A stretch of DNA of 64,000 bases from Symploca sp. SIO3C6 (GTDB lineage: Bacteria > Cyanobacteriota > Cyanobacteriia > Cyanobacteriales > Coleofasciculaceae), in NCBI GenBank assembly GCA_010692425.1, contig JAAHHJ010000010.1, positions 44,807 through 108,806 of the forward strand. Direction: 5' to 3'. Shown piece after piece: positions 55,001 through 63,848 of the stretch. The notes under the pieces were generated by a model. It did not search any database. It was given only the letters and a program-made list of their open reading frames with translations, and had not been told where the DNA came from. Numbering within the stretch: position 1 is the stretch's first letter; every line of letters begins with the position of its first letter. Position numbers and translations under genes: made by a program.

Positions 55001-58000
55001 ATGAAATTATCTTTAGGGGTGTTGGAAAAAAGTTTAATATTTCTATTATTGCAGCTTATAGCTACAGTACCAGTCCTAGCTCAGCAGATTACACCAGCTC
55101 AGGACGGCACTGGAACGAGTGTTACGACTATTGGCAACCAGTTACAAATCTCAGGGGGTACTCTCTCCAGTGATGGCTCTAATTTATTTCATAGTCTGGA
55201 GGATTTTGGACTAGATGCGGGGCAGATTGCCAATTTTATCTCCAATCCAGAGATCTACAATATTTTCAGTCGCGTTGTCGGTGGTAATCCTTCCCTGATT
55301 GATGGCTTAATTCAGGTAACTGGTGGCAACTCCAACTTATTTTTAATTAATCCAGCTGGTATTGTTTTTGGAACTAATGCTCAATTAAATTTACCTGCCT
55401 CGTTTACTGCTACTACTGCTACTGGTATTGGTTTTGATGGTGATAATTGGTTTAATGTCTTTGGTGATAACCACTATCAAGATTTAATTGGTTCTCCTCA
55501 AAGCTTGGTTTTTGATTTAGCAGAGCCTGGTAGTATTATCAATGCTGGTAATTTGGCTGTTTCCCAGGGTCAAAATTTAGCTTTGCTTGGCGGTAGCGTT
55601 ATTAATACAGGGCAACTGAGAGCAGCAGGAGGTAAGATTGCGATCGCAGCTGTACCAGGGGAAAATTTAGTACGAATTTCTCAACCTGGACAGCTTTTGA
55701 GTTTGGAAATTGAACCGAGGGTGGTAGATGGGCAAATGTTACCGATTACTGCTCTAGATTTGCCGAGTTTACTCACTGGTAGTGCTGAGAGTTTAGTAAC
55801 AAGGTTAAGTGTTTCTCCAGAAACAGGAGTACAACTAAACAACTTTGCTATACAAGTTCCAACACAGACGCAAACGGCGATTATTTCTGGTACTATCGAT
55901 ACCTCGAATTTTAGTAGCGATTTGATTTCAAGATTGCCGCAGACGGGAGGTATGGTGCATGTTCTTGGCAAGAAGGTGAGGCTATTGGATGCTCACATTA
56001 ATGCTGCTGGTATTGATGGTGGCGGTACAGTATTGATTGGTAGTCAAGCGGTAGAAAGTGTGCCCTATGCTTTACAAACTTATATCAGCAGCGACTCACT
56101 AATTAATGCTGACGCTGCCTTAAATGGTGATGGCGGTAGGGTGATAGTTAAAGCAGAGGAGACTACTGAATTTTACGGTAATATTGTGGCTCGTGGCGGA
56201 GTTTTTAGTCAAAGTCGGTTCCTATCTTCTGAGCCATTAACGGCAATAGATGGAGGTGGTAATGGCGGTTTTGTAGAGTTAGCCAGTGACAAAAATTTAA
56301 TTTTTAGAGGGACAGTATTGCCTAGTGCGATTAATGGTAGGGCTGGCACTGTCAAACTATTTTCACAAGAGATTACGATTGCTGACCGTAGCCAGACAGA
56401 TTCGGTGGAAGTTATTGCCGATAATTTTATTCTGAGTGGAGATACTGATGAGATGTTTACCATTTCAGAGAGTACGCTTGAAGAATTACCAGCCAATACT
56501 AATCTTCTCTTAGAGGCAACTGGAAAAATTGCGATTGCTGATTTAAATGACCAGGTATTGAGTTTTGCTAGTGGTTCTGAGGGAACTATTGAGTTGAGAG
56601 CAGACTCTGATGGAGATGGGTTTGGTTCTTTCTCAATGAATCCAAAGGACAGGATTAATGCTAATCAAAGAGATGTCAAAATTTCTGGAGCTAGTATTAC
56701 AATTGGAATCCTTGATACCAGTGCTAGTTTTACCTCGGCAGATGCTGGTGCTATCAGTTTGAATGCTAGTAATGGCAGTATTAGCGCTAGTAATTTGTAC
56801 GCTAACAGTTTTAATTGGGCTGGTAATATTGGTAACGCCGGAGCAGTAACTCTTAATGCTGACAACAATATTACTGTGGCTGGTTTAATTAGTGCTGATT
56901 CGGTTACTAACTTCGGCGATGCTGGCAGGGGCGGTGATATTAGTCTTAATGCTGAGAATGGTAAGATTAGCGTTTCCCAAATAACCACAACTAGCAGTAA
57001 CCAAGCAGCAGGCAATATCAGTTTTACTGGTAAGGTGGCGCTTACTCAACCCAATACAGTGCTGACAACTACAGGGGGTACTGCTGATGGCGATATTACT
57101 TTTAACGATACTCTTAACGGGACGAATGCTAGCTCTGTTTCCCTAACCCTAAATTCTGGTAGTGGCACTATTACATTTAATGGTATTGGCGATATCTCCC
57201 CACTGGATAACTTGCTGATTAATAGCACAGGTGATGTGCAATTGGCAGGTGAACATAACTTTCGTCAAAACTACAGCTTCGACAACCCAGTTAGTCTGAT
57301 TGGTGATGCCACGATTAACTCGCCCAATAGACTCATGTTTAATAACTCTGTAGAGTTCAAAACTCATCAACTGACTTTAACAGCAGACGAGATTGATCTT
57401 TCTGCGGCAATATCTGGGCAGGGTAATCTTAGCTTAGAACCCTTTACTGCCCAGAGAGGAATTACTATCGGTGGAAATGATAATGATTATCCCGACACTC
57501 TAAATCTAACTGGGGCAGAAATTGACCTATTAAACAATGGCATTAACTCGATCACCATTGGACGAGTTGACGGCAGTGGTGCAATTACTATCGCTAGTGA
57601 TATAACTTTCTATGATCCAGTAATCTTGCGATCGCCTCTGGGTTCTGGTTCGATTAATACTGTCGGTACTACTATTACTGGCGCTTCCAACACCAAAATT
57701 ACCTTCTTAGCTAATCTCGACATTAACACTGGCGAGATTATCAATCCAGGTAAGGAAATTAATTTCACTAGCCATAACGGCAATATTGATACTAGTGCCG
57801 GCACTGTTGATACCAGCTCCAGTAACAATGGTGGCAAGATCAATCTCACAGCCGGTGGCAATATTATCACAGGGGATATCTATTCAAATTCTAGTGGCAG
57901 TGGCAGTGGAGGGCAAATTACCTTAAATGCCGATAGTGGCACAATTAATACTACTAAAGGCACTCTCAACTCTGGTTCCTATGCAGGTAATGGAGGAGAT

Positions 58001-60166
58001 ATCGATCTTGCCGCTAGCAATGAGCTTACCACTAATAACCTTGACTCTAGTTCTGTATTTGGCAATGGAGGTGATATCACTCTCAGGAGTAATAATTCAG
58101 CAATTTCTACTGGCAACCTCAACTCATCGGGAGGTATTGATGGTGGAGATATCCGAGTTGCCGATAGTAGTCAATTCAGTAGTGGAGTAATTAACTCCAG
58201 TGGTGATTCTCAAAGAGGTGGTGCAATTAAATTAGAGGACGCTAGTGAGATCGAATTTAGTTGGCTAAATGCCGAAGGAGGAACCACTGGCGGCAATATT
58301 GAGATTACTAGCCAAAACTTAATCCGCGCTACCACAACCTTCATGGCTGCTAACGGTATCGATGCTAGCATTTCGTCGGCAGGGGGTAGTAGTGGAGGTG
58401 CAATCACTATCGAGTATGGGGGTAATATCTTAGAGCCTTTTATAGTGGGAAACTATACTGCTAACGGTACAAAAGGTGCAATTACCAGTGGTGAATTCAC
58501 GATTGAGCCTTTTGAATCTTTAATCTCTACTCGCGAGGGCAATATTAGTATTACCAACCTTAGACAAAGACAATTGCCTGCTACAGCTGTGGACATATCC
58601 CCTGTATCTGTTGAGGTATCTCCAGAGCTATTGCCAGAGCCATCCCCTGTATCTGTTGAGATATCTCCACAGCTATTGCCAGAGACATCCCCTTCATCTA
58701 TGGAGATATCTCCAGAACCATTTTTAAAAACATCACCTTCTTCTGTGGAGGTATCTCCACAGCCATCTTCTCCATCACCTCCTAACCCTATCAACATCAC
58801 TCAGAAGCTTTACTCTCCAGTATCACCATCATCAACTGGAAATGAAAACTTAGAGGTGATTGAGAGTACCGACGAATCCTTCAGCCGAGATTTTCAAAAA
58901 CATTTGGGACTTAGTAATACAACTGGCACTAGCCTCAAACAAGCTCGCCAGATCCTACGCCGAGTAGAAAGCTTCACTGGCATCAAACCGGCGATTGTCT
59001 ATGCCTTATTTGTTCCCGAAACAATTACCCCAACGCCATCGCACCCTCTTCAGGATATTTCAGACATGCATCTCCAGCCAGAGGCACAATGGTTTGGAGA
59101 TTCCCAAATCTCGCAATTGCGTTCCCTAATTCCTCAACAGAGCGATCGCTTAGAACTTATTTTAGTAACTCCACAGGGAAAACCAATTCGCCAATCACTA
59201 ACAATTAACAGAGCTGAAATTCTCTCGATAGCGCAACAGTTTCGCCAAACTGTTAGCAACATCAGAGATAATCAAGCCTATCTAGCCCCTGCCCAACAGA
59301 TGTATCAATGGCTAGTGGCTCCTTTGGAAGCACAGTTGCAGCAGCTAGGGATCGAAAACCTCGCTTATATTATGGATGCTGGGTTACGTAGTATCCCCTT
59401 AGGAGCCATGCACGATGGCAAGCAGTTTATTATCGAAAAATATAGTGTGGGCTTGATGCCCAGCCTCAATCTTACTGCTACTGGCTACAGCAATATCCGC
59501 AACTCGCAGCTACTGGCAATGGGTGCTAGTCGTTTTAGCAATAATCTTTCCTTACCAGCAGTGCCAGTAGAGTTAGCAAATATTACTAAAATCTGGCCTG
59601 GTAAATCCTTCCTCAATCAAGATTTCACTCTTAAAAACCTCAAATCACAGCGCCAACAAACCCCTTTTGGCATTATCCATCTGGCAACCCACGCTGAATT
59701 CCAAGCAGGAGAACCTACAGACTCTTATATTCAGCTAGCTGACAGTAAGTTACATCCAGCTCAGCTCAAGTCTGTGGGTTGGGGTGAGCCACCAGTAGAA
59801 TTATTAGTACTTTCTGCCTGTCGCACTGCTGTGGGGGATCCACAAGCAGAATTGGGTTTTGCAGGAATGGCAGTGCAAGCGGGAGTTAAATCAGTTTTAG
59901 CTAGTCTGTGGTACGTTAGCGACGAAGGAACCCTAGGGCTAATGAGTGAGTTTTATCAGCAATTGCAGCAAGCTCCGACTAAAACTGAGGCTCTGCGACA
60001 AACTCAGTTAGCAATGCTTAAGGGTAAGGTACGCATTGAAGCTGAAGAATTAATTACTAGTGAGAGACTCTTTCCCTTAGCAGCAAATTTATCGGAGTTC
60101 AATAATCGGGATTTTTCCCATCCTTACTATTGGTCTGCTTTTACGATTGTGGGTAATCCCTGGTGA
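55001..60166 (+). CDS. TpsA-type haemagglutinin domain fused to CHAT protease
   Basis: The protein is 1721 residues from the ATG at 55001. That start places the signal peptide (MKLSLGVLEKSLIFLLLQ, ending VLAQ) at the N-terminus; the open frame reaches back to a TTG at 54908. Residues about 32-280 are a two-partner-secretion domain (LFHSLEDFGL, NLFLINPAGIVFGTNAQLNL, GKIAIAAVPG). A long Gly/Asn/Ser-rich beta-helix follows to about 1195. Residues about 1200-1265 are a Pro/Ser repeat linker and about 1370-1721 a CHAT domain with catalytic His1564 (LATHAEF) and Cys1607 (LSACRTA). CHAT domains are caspase/separase-like proteases. The layout suggests export through a TpsB pore and a surface or secreted protease. 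No TpsB gene is adjacent. Confidence 0.93.
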   Translation: MKLSLGVLEKSLIFLLLQLIATVPVLAQQITPAQDGTGTSVTTIGNQLQISGGTLSSDGSNLFHSLEDFGLDAGQIANFISNPEIYNIFSRVVGGNPSLIDGLIQVTGGNSNLFLINPAGIVFGTNAQLNLPASFTATTATGIGFDGDNWFNVFGDNHYQDLIGSPQSLVFDLAEPGSIINAGNLAVSQGQNLALLGGSVINTGQLRAAGGKIAIAAVPGENLVRISQPGQLLSLEIEPRVVDGQMLPITALDLPSLLTGSAESLVTRLSVSPETGVQLNNFAIQVPTQTQTAIISGTIDTSNFSSDLISRLPQTGGMVHVLGKKVRLLDAHINAAGIDGGGTVLIGSQAVESVPYALQTYISSDSLINADAALNGDGGRVIVKAEETTEFYGNIVARGGVFSQSRFLSSEPLTAIDGGGNGGFVELASDKNLIFRGTVLPSAINGRAGTVKLFSQEITIADRSQTDSVEVIADNFILSGDTDEMFTISESTLEELPANTNLLLEATGKIAIADLNDQVLSFASGSEGTIELRADSDGDGFGSFSMNPKDRINANQRDVKISGASITIGILDTSASFTSADAGAISLNASNGSISASNLYANSFNWAGNIGNAGAVTLNADNNITVAGLISADSVTNFGDAGRGGDISLNAENGKISVSQITTTSSNQAAGNISFTGKVALTQPNTVLTTTGGTADGDITFNDTLNGTNASSVSLTLNSGSGTITFNGIGDISPLDNLLINSTGDVQLAGEHNFRQNYSFDNPVSLIGDATINSPNRLMFNNSVEFKTHQLTLTADEIDLSAAISGQGNLSLEPFTAQRGITIGGNDNDYPDTLNLTGAEIDLLNNGINSITIGRVDGSGAITIASDITFYDPVILRSPLGSGSINTVGTTITGASNTKITFLANLDINTGEIINPGKEINFTSHNGNIDTSAGTVDTSSSNNGGKINLTAGGNIITGDIYSNSSGSGSGGQITLNADSGTINTTKGTLNSGSYAGNGGDIDLAASNELTTNNLDSSSVFGNGGDITLRSNNSAISTGNLNSSGGIDGGDIRVADSSQFSSGVINSSGDSQRGGAIKLEDASEIEFSWLNAEGGTTGGNIEITSQNLIRATTTFMAANGIDASISSAGGSSGGAITIEYGGNILEPFIVGNYTANGTKGAITSGEFTIEPFESLISTREGNISITNLRQRQLPATAVDISPVSVEVSPELLPEPSPVSVEISPQLLPETSPSSMEISPEPFLKTSPSSVEVSPQPSSPSPPNPINITQKLYSPVSPSSTGNENLEVIESTDESFSRDFQKHLGLSNTTGTSLKQARQILRRVESFTGIKPAIVYALFVPETITPTPSHPLQDISDMHLQPEAQWFGDSQISQLRSLIPQQSDRLELILVTPQGKPIRQSLTINRAEILSIAQQFRQTVSNIRDNQAYLAPAQQMYQWLVAPLEAQLQQLGIENLAYIMDAGLRSIPLGAMHDGKQFIIEKYSVGLMPSLNLTATGYSNIRNSQLLAMGASRFSNNLSLPAVPVELANITKIWPGKSFLNQDFTLKNLKSQRQQTPFGIIHLATHAEFQAGEPTDSYIQLADSKLHPAQLKSVGWGEPPVELLVLSACRTAVGDPQAELGFAGMAVQAGVKSVLASLWYVSDEGTLGLMSEFYQQLQQAPTKTEALRQTQLAMLKGKVRIEAEELITSERLFPLAANLSEFNNRDFSHPYYWSAFTIVGNPW
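58598..58777 (+). repeat. 45-bp in-frame tandem repeat in the TpsA-CHAT linker
   Basis: Four 45-bp units encode 15-residue repeats of the form SP(V/S)S(V/M)E(V/I)SP followed by a six-residue variable part, the last unit incomplete. The linker connects the beta-helix to the CHAT domain and resembles an extended Pro-rich spacer prone to length change. Confidence 0.9.
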
Positions 60167-60173
60167 TTTGAAG

Positions 60174-60232
60174 AAGGCAGTCCCGATGAAAATTTTTTTT
60201 CATCATCAAGCATTAAAGAGGGTTATTTTCCC
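60174..60232. repeat. Interspersed repeat with GATGAAA palindrome, copy B
   Basis: This sequence directly after the TpsA-CHAT stop matches, in inverse orientation, the repeat at 39057-39115 (AAGGCAGTCCCGATGAAA ... AAAGAGGGTTATTT) over about 58 bp. Here it is non-coding. Confidence 0.9.
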
Positions 60233-60257
60233 TTCATTTAAAAGTTGCTTTGGAAGT

Positions 60258-60365
60258 ATAGCGCTACGCGCAAGGCTCCAGGGCAGAAGGCTCCAAGGCA
60301 GAAGGGGTGAATTTGACAAAGTTCTAGCGATTTAGCTTGTCCTAACCTTAATACGTACTGCTATA
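60258..60365. repeat. Inner TATAGC repeat, copy B
   Basis: The 108-bp copy starts TATAGCGCTACGCGCAAGG and ends ACGTACTGCTATA. It is nearly identical to 27312-27421, differing mainly in the purine-rich middle (GGCAGAAGG variants). Confidence 0.9.
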
Positions 60366-60377
60366 AAACTGCAACAA

Positions 60378-60662
60378 TTGCTCTTCATAAAGAATAGCAG
60401 TTCATTTTCAGTGAGTGGTGAATACAGCCAGTCCCAAAGAGCAGAAAGAGAAGTCTTAAATATATTCGACGGCAGGAATCCGATAAAAATTACTCAAGGT
60501 TACTCACGAGACCATAGACCAGACTTGAAGCAATTCATGATGGACTTAATCGTAAGTGGAGATGGAGATGTGCCCTTACTGATGAGAGTGGGTTCAGGAA
60601 ACGAAACTGATAAAGTCGTATTTGGTAAAATACTAGCTCAATTTGAATGCCCAGAATTATGA
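60378..60662 (+). pseudogene. Transposase fragment (IS1634/IS4-like)
   Basis: The 94-codon frame contains KITQGYSRDHRPDLKQFMMD followed by LIVSGDGDVPLLMRVGSGN and ETDKVVFGKILAQF. This is the internal segment of IS1634-type transposases with the DUF4277 layout, as I recall it, around the catalytic Asp region. The N-terminal third and the whole C-terminal half of a normal 500-600-residue enzyme are missing. It lies between a TATAGC repeat and a tandem palindrome repeat, and is not functional. Confidence 0.75.
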
Positions 60663-60702
60663 CTGACGCGGAGATACAGAGACGCGGGGAAGTTGTCATC
60701 CC

Positions 60703-60748
60703 AACCAACCTAGGTTGTGTTACGAAACCAACCTAGGTTGTGTTACAA
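60703..60748. repeat. Two tandem 23-bp units with AACCTAGGTT palindrome
   Basis: AACCAACCTAGGTTGTGTTA is repeated with period 23 (60703-60725 and 60726-60748), differing in one base at the end (CGA against CAA). Each unit is centred on the perfect palindrome AACCTAGGTT. The pair is 186 bp upstream of the GH19-like gene and could be an operator pair or IS-end debris. Confidence 0.85.
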
Positions 60749-60933
60749 AATAATTCTAAGATAGCTAATATTCAATTACAGGCAAAACGCCATAAACAAA
60801 TTGGGTGTAAATGAGTTGGTTGTGGAAAAAATTACAAACCAACTTCAATAAAATCTACTTTTCCGATACCAAGTGTTTTGCTGAAATATGCATTTGGTAA
60901 GACTTCTAAAAAACTTTGTGCTCAAGTTGAGAA

Positions 60934-61605
60934 ATGAACAGAAAAACATTCTATGAATCGATTCGCCCCTCCTCTTTGTTCGATAATCACCTTAAAGAGT
61001 CTCAGGTTCAGGGTATAAATGTTATCTTAGAGTTTTGGGAAAATCCGCCTGTTCAACCTACTGGCGAATTCAAAACGGATTGGGATATTCGCAGTGTTGG
61101 ATGGCTAGCTTATATACTGGCGACTACTTACCACGAAACTGCCCGGACAATGCAGCCTATTAAAGAATATGGAAGCAATGATTACTTTCATAACAAATAT
61201 GGTCCAGAAACGAGGGAAGGAAAAGAGCTAGGTAATACCCAACTAGGAGACGGAGCAAAATTTTGTGGTAGAGGATATGTCCAGTTAACTGGACGTAAAA
61301 ACTATACCAAAATGACACCCGTGGTTAAACACTTTTATCCTGATGCTCCTGATTTCACTCAACACCCAGAGGCAGTCGAAGAGCCTAAGTACGCGGTGGT
61401 GATCATGTTTTACGGGATGTTTGTTGGCTCTTTTACTGGTAAAGCCCTAAAAAAGTACATTGGTGACCCTAGCAAGGGGCAAGAGGTGAACTTTGTTGAG
61501 GCTAGATGGGTAATCAATGGTGACGAGCAAAAGAACGGTAAGTTAATTGCTGGTTATGCCGATACGTTCAATGAAGCATTAATAAAAGCTCACTGCACTT
61601 GTTGA
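60934..61605 (+). CDS. GH19-like endolysin/chitinase
   Basis: The 223-residue protein has the lysozyme-like fold of glycoside hydrolase family 19: YILATTYHETARTMQPIKEYG, with the catalytic Glu in YHET, then FCGRGYVQLTGRKNYTKM and a C-terminal WVINGDE motif. Members in bacteria are mostly peptidoglycan- or chitin-cleaving enzymes of phage or tailocin origin. No signal peptide is visible, as in phage endolysins that need a holin or in contractile-injection lysins. No other phage genes are next to it. The start ATG at 60934 has a weak TTGAGAA upstream. Flanked by a transposase fragment and a small inverted-repeat element. Confidence 0.88.
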   Translation: MNRKTFYESIRPSSLFDNHLKESQVQGINVILEFWENPPVQPTGEFKTDWDIRSVGWLAYILATTYHETARTMQPIKEYGSNDYFHNKYGPETREGKELGNTQLGDGAKFCGRGYVQLTGRKNYTKMTPVVKHFYPDAPDFTQHPEAVEEPKYAVVIMFYGMFVGSFTGKALKKYIGDPSKGQEVNFVEARWVINGDEQKNGKLIAGYADTFNEALIKAHCTC

Positions 61606-61664
61606 TGAAGTCCAGACGATTCTTCAGCCTCTTTAGGCGCGAAAAAACCTCAAAGTCCCGTTAA

Positions 61665-61730
61665 TGGCGTGATGCTGTTAAACTAAGCCGGAAATTTATT
61701 TATTGTGTTTAGTATAACAGCATTACGCCA
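61665..61730. repeat. 66-bp inverted-repeat element
   Basis: TGGCGT(G)ATGCTGTTA at 61665 and TAACAGCATTACGCCA ending at 61730 are 16-bp inverted ends with one mismatch. TTAA flanks the left end. It lies between the convergent GH19-like gene and the next minus-strand gene and may serve as a bidirectional stem. Confidence 0.75.
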
Positions 61731-61773
61731 ATTTAAATTTCAAATATTTCTTCTGCTCTCGCTTCTTTCAGTG

Positions 61774-62259
61774 CTAATCTAATGCTAAATTGACCTTCAC
61801 TAGCATAGAATCGTAGGTTGAACTATTCCTAGGGATTTTAAGAGAAAGATTGATTTCTAATACTTCTTCTTCCATAGACCTTCCTTTTCTATAACCGCAT
61901 CTTTCCATATAAAGTTTAAATTGTGCCCAATTATTAATTTTTTTTCCTGTGATTCTTTCAGAATATTTAAACAAGGTTCTGGACAAATCAGCTCTGAGCT
62001 GTCTCCTCTTAAGTTTAGCTTCAATTTCTTCGACACTAAAACCAAAAAGCAGTAAACAAAGCCAACAGATTTGGTGAACAGAAAGCTCTCGAGCTTCAAG
62101 TTTATCTCTAATTTTTCCATCCTCAAAATCTTGCTCAGCTTTAACTTTGGCTAAATCTTTCAGCAGCCTATCTAGGTGCCACTCAGAATTTACTTGAAGA
62201 CATTCATGACAACTGATTTTGTAGCTTAAGGCTGGGCATTTTTTTTCGGATGTGGCCAT
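61774..62259 (-). CDS. Uncharacterised helical protein with Cys-rich N-terminus
   Basis: I do not recognise a firm family. From the ATG at 62259 the protein has 161 residues; the frame opens at a GTG at 62280. Near the N-terminus CPALSYKISCHEC could hold a metal. The middle is helical (WHLDRLLKDLAKVKAEQDF, VHQICWLCLLLFGFSVEEIEAKL, LRADLSRTLFKYSERITGKKINNW) and resembles the helix-turn-helix-like N-terminal regions that cyanobacterial conflict and STAND proteins carry. Here it stands without an effector domain. The C-terminus is beta-rich. Convergent with the GH19-like gene. Role unknown; a small adaptor or regulator is possible. Confidence 0.65.
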   Translation of the reverse strand: MATSEKKCPALSYKISCHECLQVNSEWHLDRLLKDLAKVKAEQDFEDGKIRDKLEARELSVHQICWLCLLLFGFSVEEIEAKLKRRQLRADLSRTLFKYSERITGKKINNWAQFKLYMERCGYRKGRSMEEEVLEINLSLKIPRNSSTYDSMLVKVNLALD

Positions 62260-62443
62260 TATATTAAGATTTTTAGGCACAGATTTTCATTTTCTAAAAT
62301 ACAATATTTTTATACTTTTGTCAAAACTTGTTTGTGAACTACCTAACTACAAATTCACTGACTTGTCCTACTTTTCGATATCCAGCACAGAAAGAGATGA
62401 TGGTTAAGTCAGCGCCAACAACCTACCATAAGTAATTTATTGA

Positions 62444-62542
62444 TATAGCGCTACGCGCAAGGCAGAAGGCAGAAGGCAGAAGGCAGAATTTGACAAAGTT
62501 TTAGCGATTTAGTATCTCCTAACCTTAATACGTACTGCTATA
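62444..62542. repeat. Inner TATAGC repeat, copy C
   Basis: The 99-bp copy starts TATAGCGCTACGCGCAAGG and ends ACGTACTGCTATA. Its middle consists of four GGCAGAA heptamers, where copies A and B have the longer GGCTCCAGGGCAGAAGG form, so length varies by heptamer number. Confidence 0.9.
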
Positions 62543-62690
62543 CTACAGCTTGAAATACGAAAGTGAGATCAAAATAAATCTCCTTCCTTTCCAGTTGACA
62601 GCTATGATAAGCAAAATCAATTACTACTAGCCATCCGTTTAAAATTTTCAATCAATCAAAATTATTTTAACTTTACATTAGGGCGATTGT

Positions 62691-62704
62691 TGAGAATATT
62701 CTCA
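62691..62704. promoter_or_regulatory. TGAGAATATTCTCA palindrome upstream of higBA
   Basis: A perfect 14-bp palindrome about 360 bp upstream of higB, closely followed by further GTGAGAATT (62711) and AATGAGAAAA (62736) half sites. A TTGACA (62731) with AT-rich DNA downstream could be a -35 region. Together with the palindrome at 62976 they share GAGAA half sites. Confidence 0.45.
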
Positions 62705-62975
62705 TTTACTGTGAGAATTGACCTATTTAGTTGACAATGAGAAAATCTATATAGATATATGATGGGTTTTTTGTGTGTAAAAAAACACTGTCATACTCTC
62801 AAAACACTGATTTACCGTTTAATTTAGGTGAATTACACTGAACACTAGCTGAATTTTCACTACCTTCGAGAGACGAGTTTTTTGTTAAGCAGTGTAAAGA
62901 GCAAATTTAGTCTCTTGACAAGTAGTGTTTTTTATGAAACACGGTAATTTGCCAGTTTTTACTTATTGACGTGTG

Positions 62976-62992
62976 GTTCTCATTTTGAGAAC
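62976..62992. promoter_or_regulatory. GTTCTCA-TTT-TGAGAAC candidate operator of higBA
   Basis: A perfect 7-3-7 palindrome 71 bp before the higB start, directly after a TTGACG (62966-62971) that could be a -35 element. HigA-type antitoxins repress their own promoters through palindromes in this position. The half site GAGAA recurs at 62691-62745. Confidence 0.55.
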
Positions 62993-63062
62993 ATTGTAGA
63001 TATTAGATTAGTAGATCATTAAAGTTACTAGCTATGAATGCAGTTATTTTCCTGTGCAGTAG

Positions 63063-63350
63063 ATGCATATCATTAGTCGCAAAGCACTTAAAGACTTCTC
63101 GCGAAAGCATCCTCAATCTGAAACTTCTCTTGATTCTTGGTATCGAGTAGCAAAAGAGGCGCAGTGGAGTAATTTAGCCGAGGTTAAGAAAACATACCCT
63201 TCAGCTGATTTGGTAGGTAAATATGTTGTTTTTAATATCAAAGGCAATGATTACAGGTTGATTGTCAGTATCAATTTTCGCAGTAAAACAATTTTCATCA
63301 AAAATATTTTGACTCATTCAGATTACGATAAAGGTAAATGGAAAACTTGA
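63063..63350 (+). CDS. higB: HigB-type mRNA interferase toxin
   Basis: The 95-residue protein matches the HigB toxin family (RelE-like fold): MHIISRKALKDFSRKHP at the start, SLDSWYRVAKEAQWSNLAEVKKTYPSADLVG, then YVVFNIKGNDYRLIVSIN and IFIKNILTHSDYDKGKW at the end. Such toxins cleave mRNA on or near the ribosome. It overlaps the next gene by 13 bp, toxin first, the usual higBA order. A palindromic candidate operator lies just upstream. Confidence 0.95.
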   Translation: MHIISRKALKDFSRKHPQSETSLDSWYRVAKEAQWSNLAEVKKTYPSADLVGKYVVFNIKGNDYRLIVSINFRSKTIFIKNILTHSDYDKGKWKT

Positions 63351-63748
63351 ATTCTGTATTAGACAAAAAGATATACGGTAAGTTGCTTGCGGATATTCAA
63401 CCACAAGTAATCCACACAGAAGAAGAAAATGAGTTTTTTTTGTCTGTGATCGAGAATCTCATGGATTTAGGTGAGAAGATTTCCCCAGAAGAGGAACACT
63501 TATTAGATTTATTGGTATCGCTGGTAGAAAATTTTGAAAACCAGTACTACCAACTTAAATCGGCAACACCTCATGAAATTTTGGGTGAATTGATGAAAGG
63601 AAGAAATCTCAAGCAGAAAGATCTCATAGGTATTTTTAAATCCAAAGGAATTGCCTCAGAGGTCATAAATGGCAAAAGAAGTATTAGTAAAACTCAAGCT
63701 AAGGAACTAGGAAAATTTTTTAATGTTTCGCCAGCAGTGTTTCTTTAA
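63338..63748 (+). CDS. higA: HigA-type antitoxin with XRE helix-turn-helix
   Basis: The 136-residue protein has an N-terminal helical region and a C-terminal XRE-type DNA-binding domain at about 80-136 (HEILGELMKGRNLKQKDLIGIF, SEVINGKRSISKTQAKELGKFF, NVSPAVFL). It should neutralise HigB and repress the operon. The start ATG at 63338 lies within the end of higB, so the pair is translationally coupled. The N-terminal part is longer than in minimal HigA, as in many cyanobacterial homologues. Confidence 0.95.
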   Translation: MENLNSVLDKKIYGKLLADIQPQVIHTEEENEFFLSVIENLMDLGEKISPEEEHLLDLLVSLVENFENQYYQLKSATPHEILGELMKGRNLKQKDLIGIFKSKGIASEVINGKRSISKTQAKELGKFFNVSPAVFL

Positions 63749-63848
63749 GACAATCTGGCTGTTCCATCTATTAAAAAGCCAGATTTTACCTTTGAATTGA
63801 CAACGGTATAAACTGACTTCATCCAATCTTATCTTTTATGTAGGTAGT

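Noticed and set aside
62461-62490. CRISPR-like array of short repeats
   Set aside because: The GGCAGAA heptamers are adjacent with no spacers and belong to the middle of a TATAGC repeat. No CRISPR array or cas gene was seen in the window.
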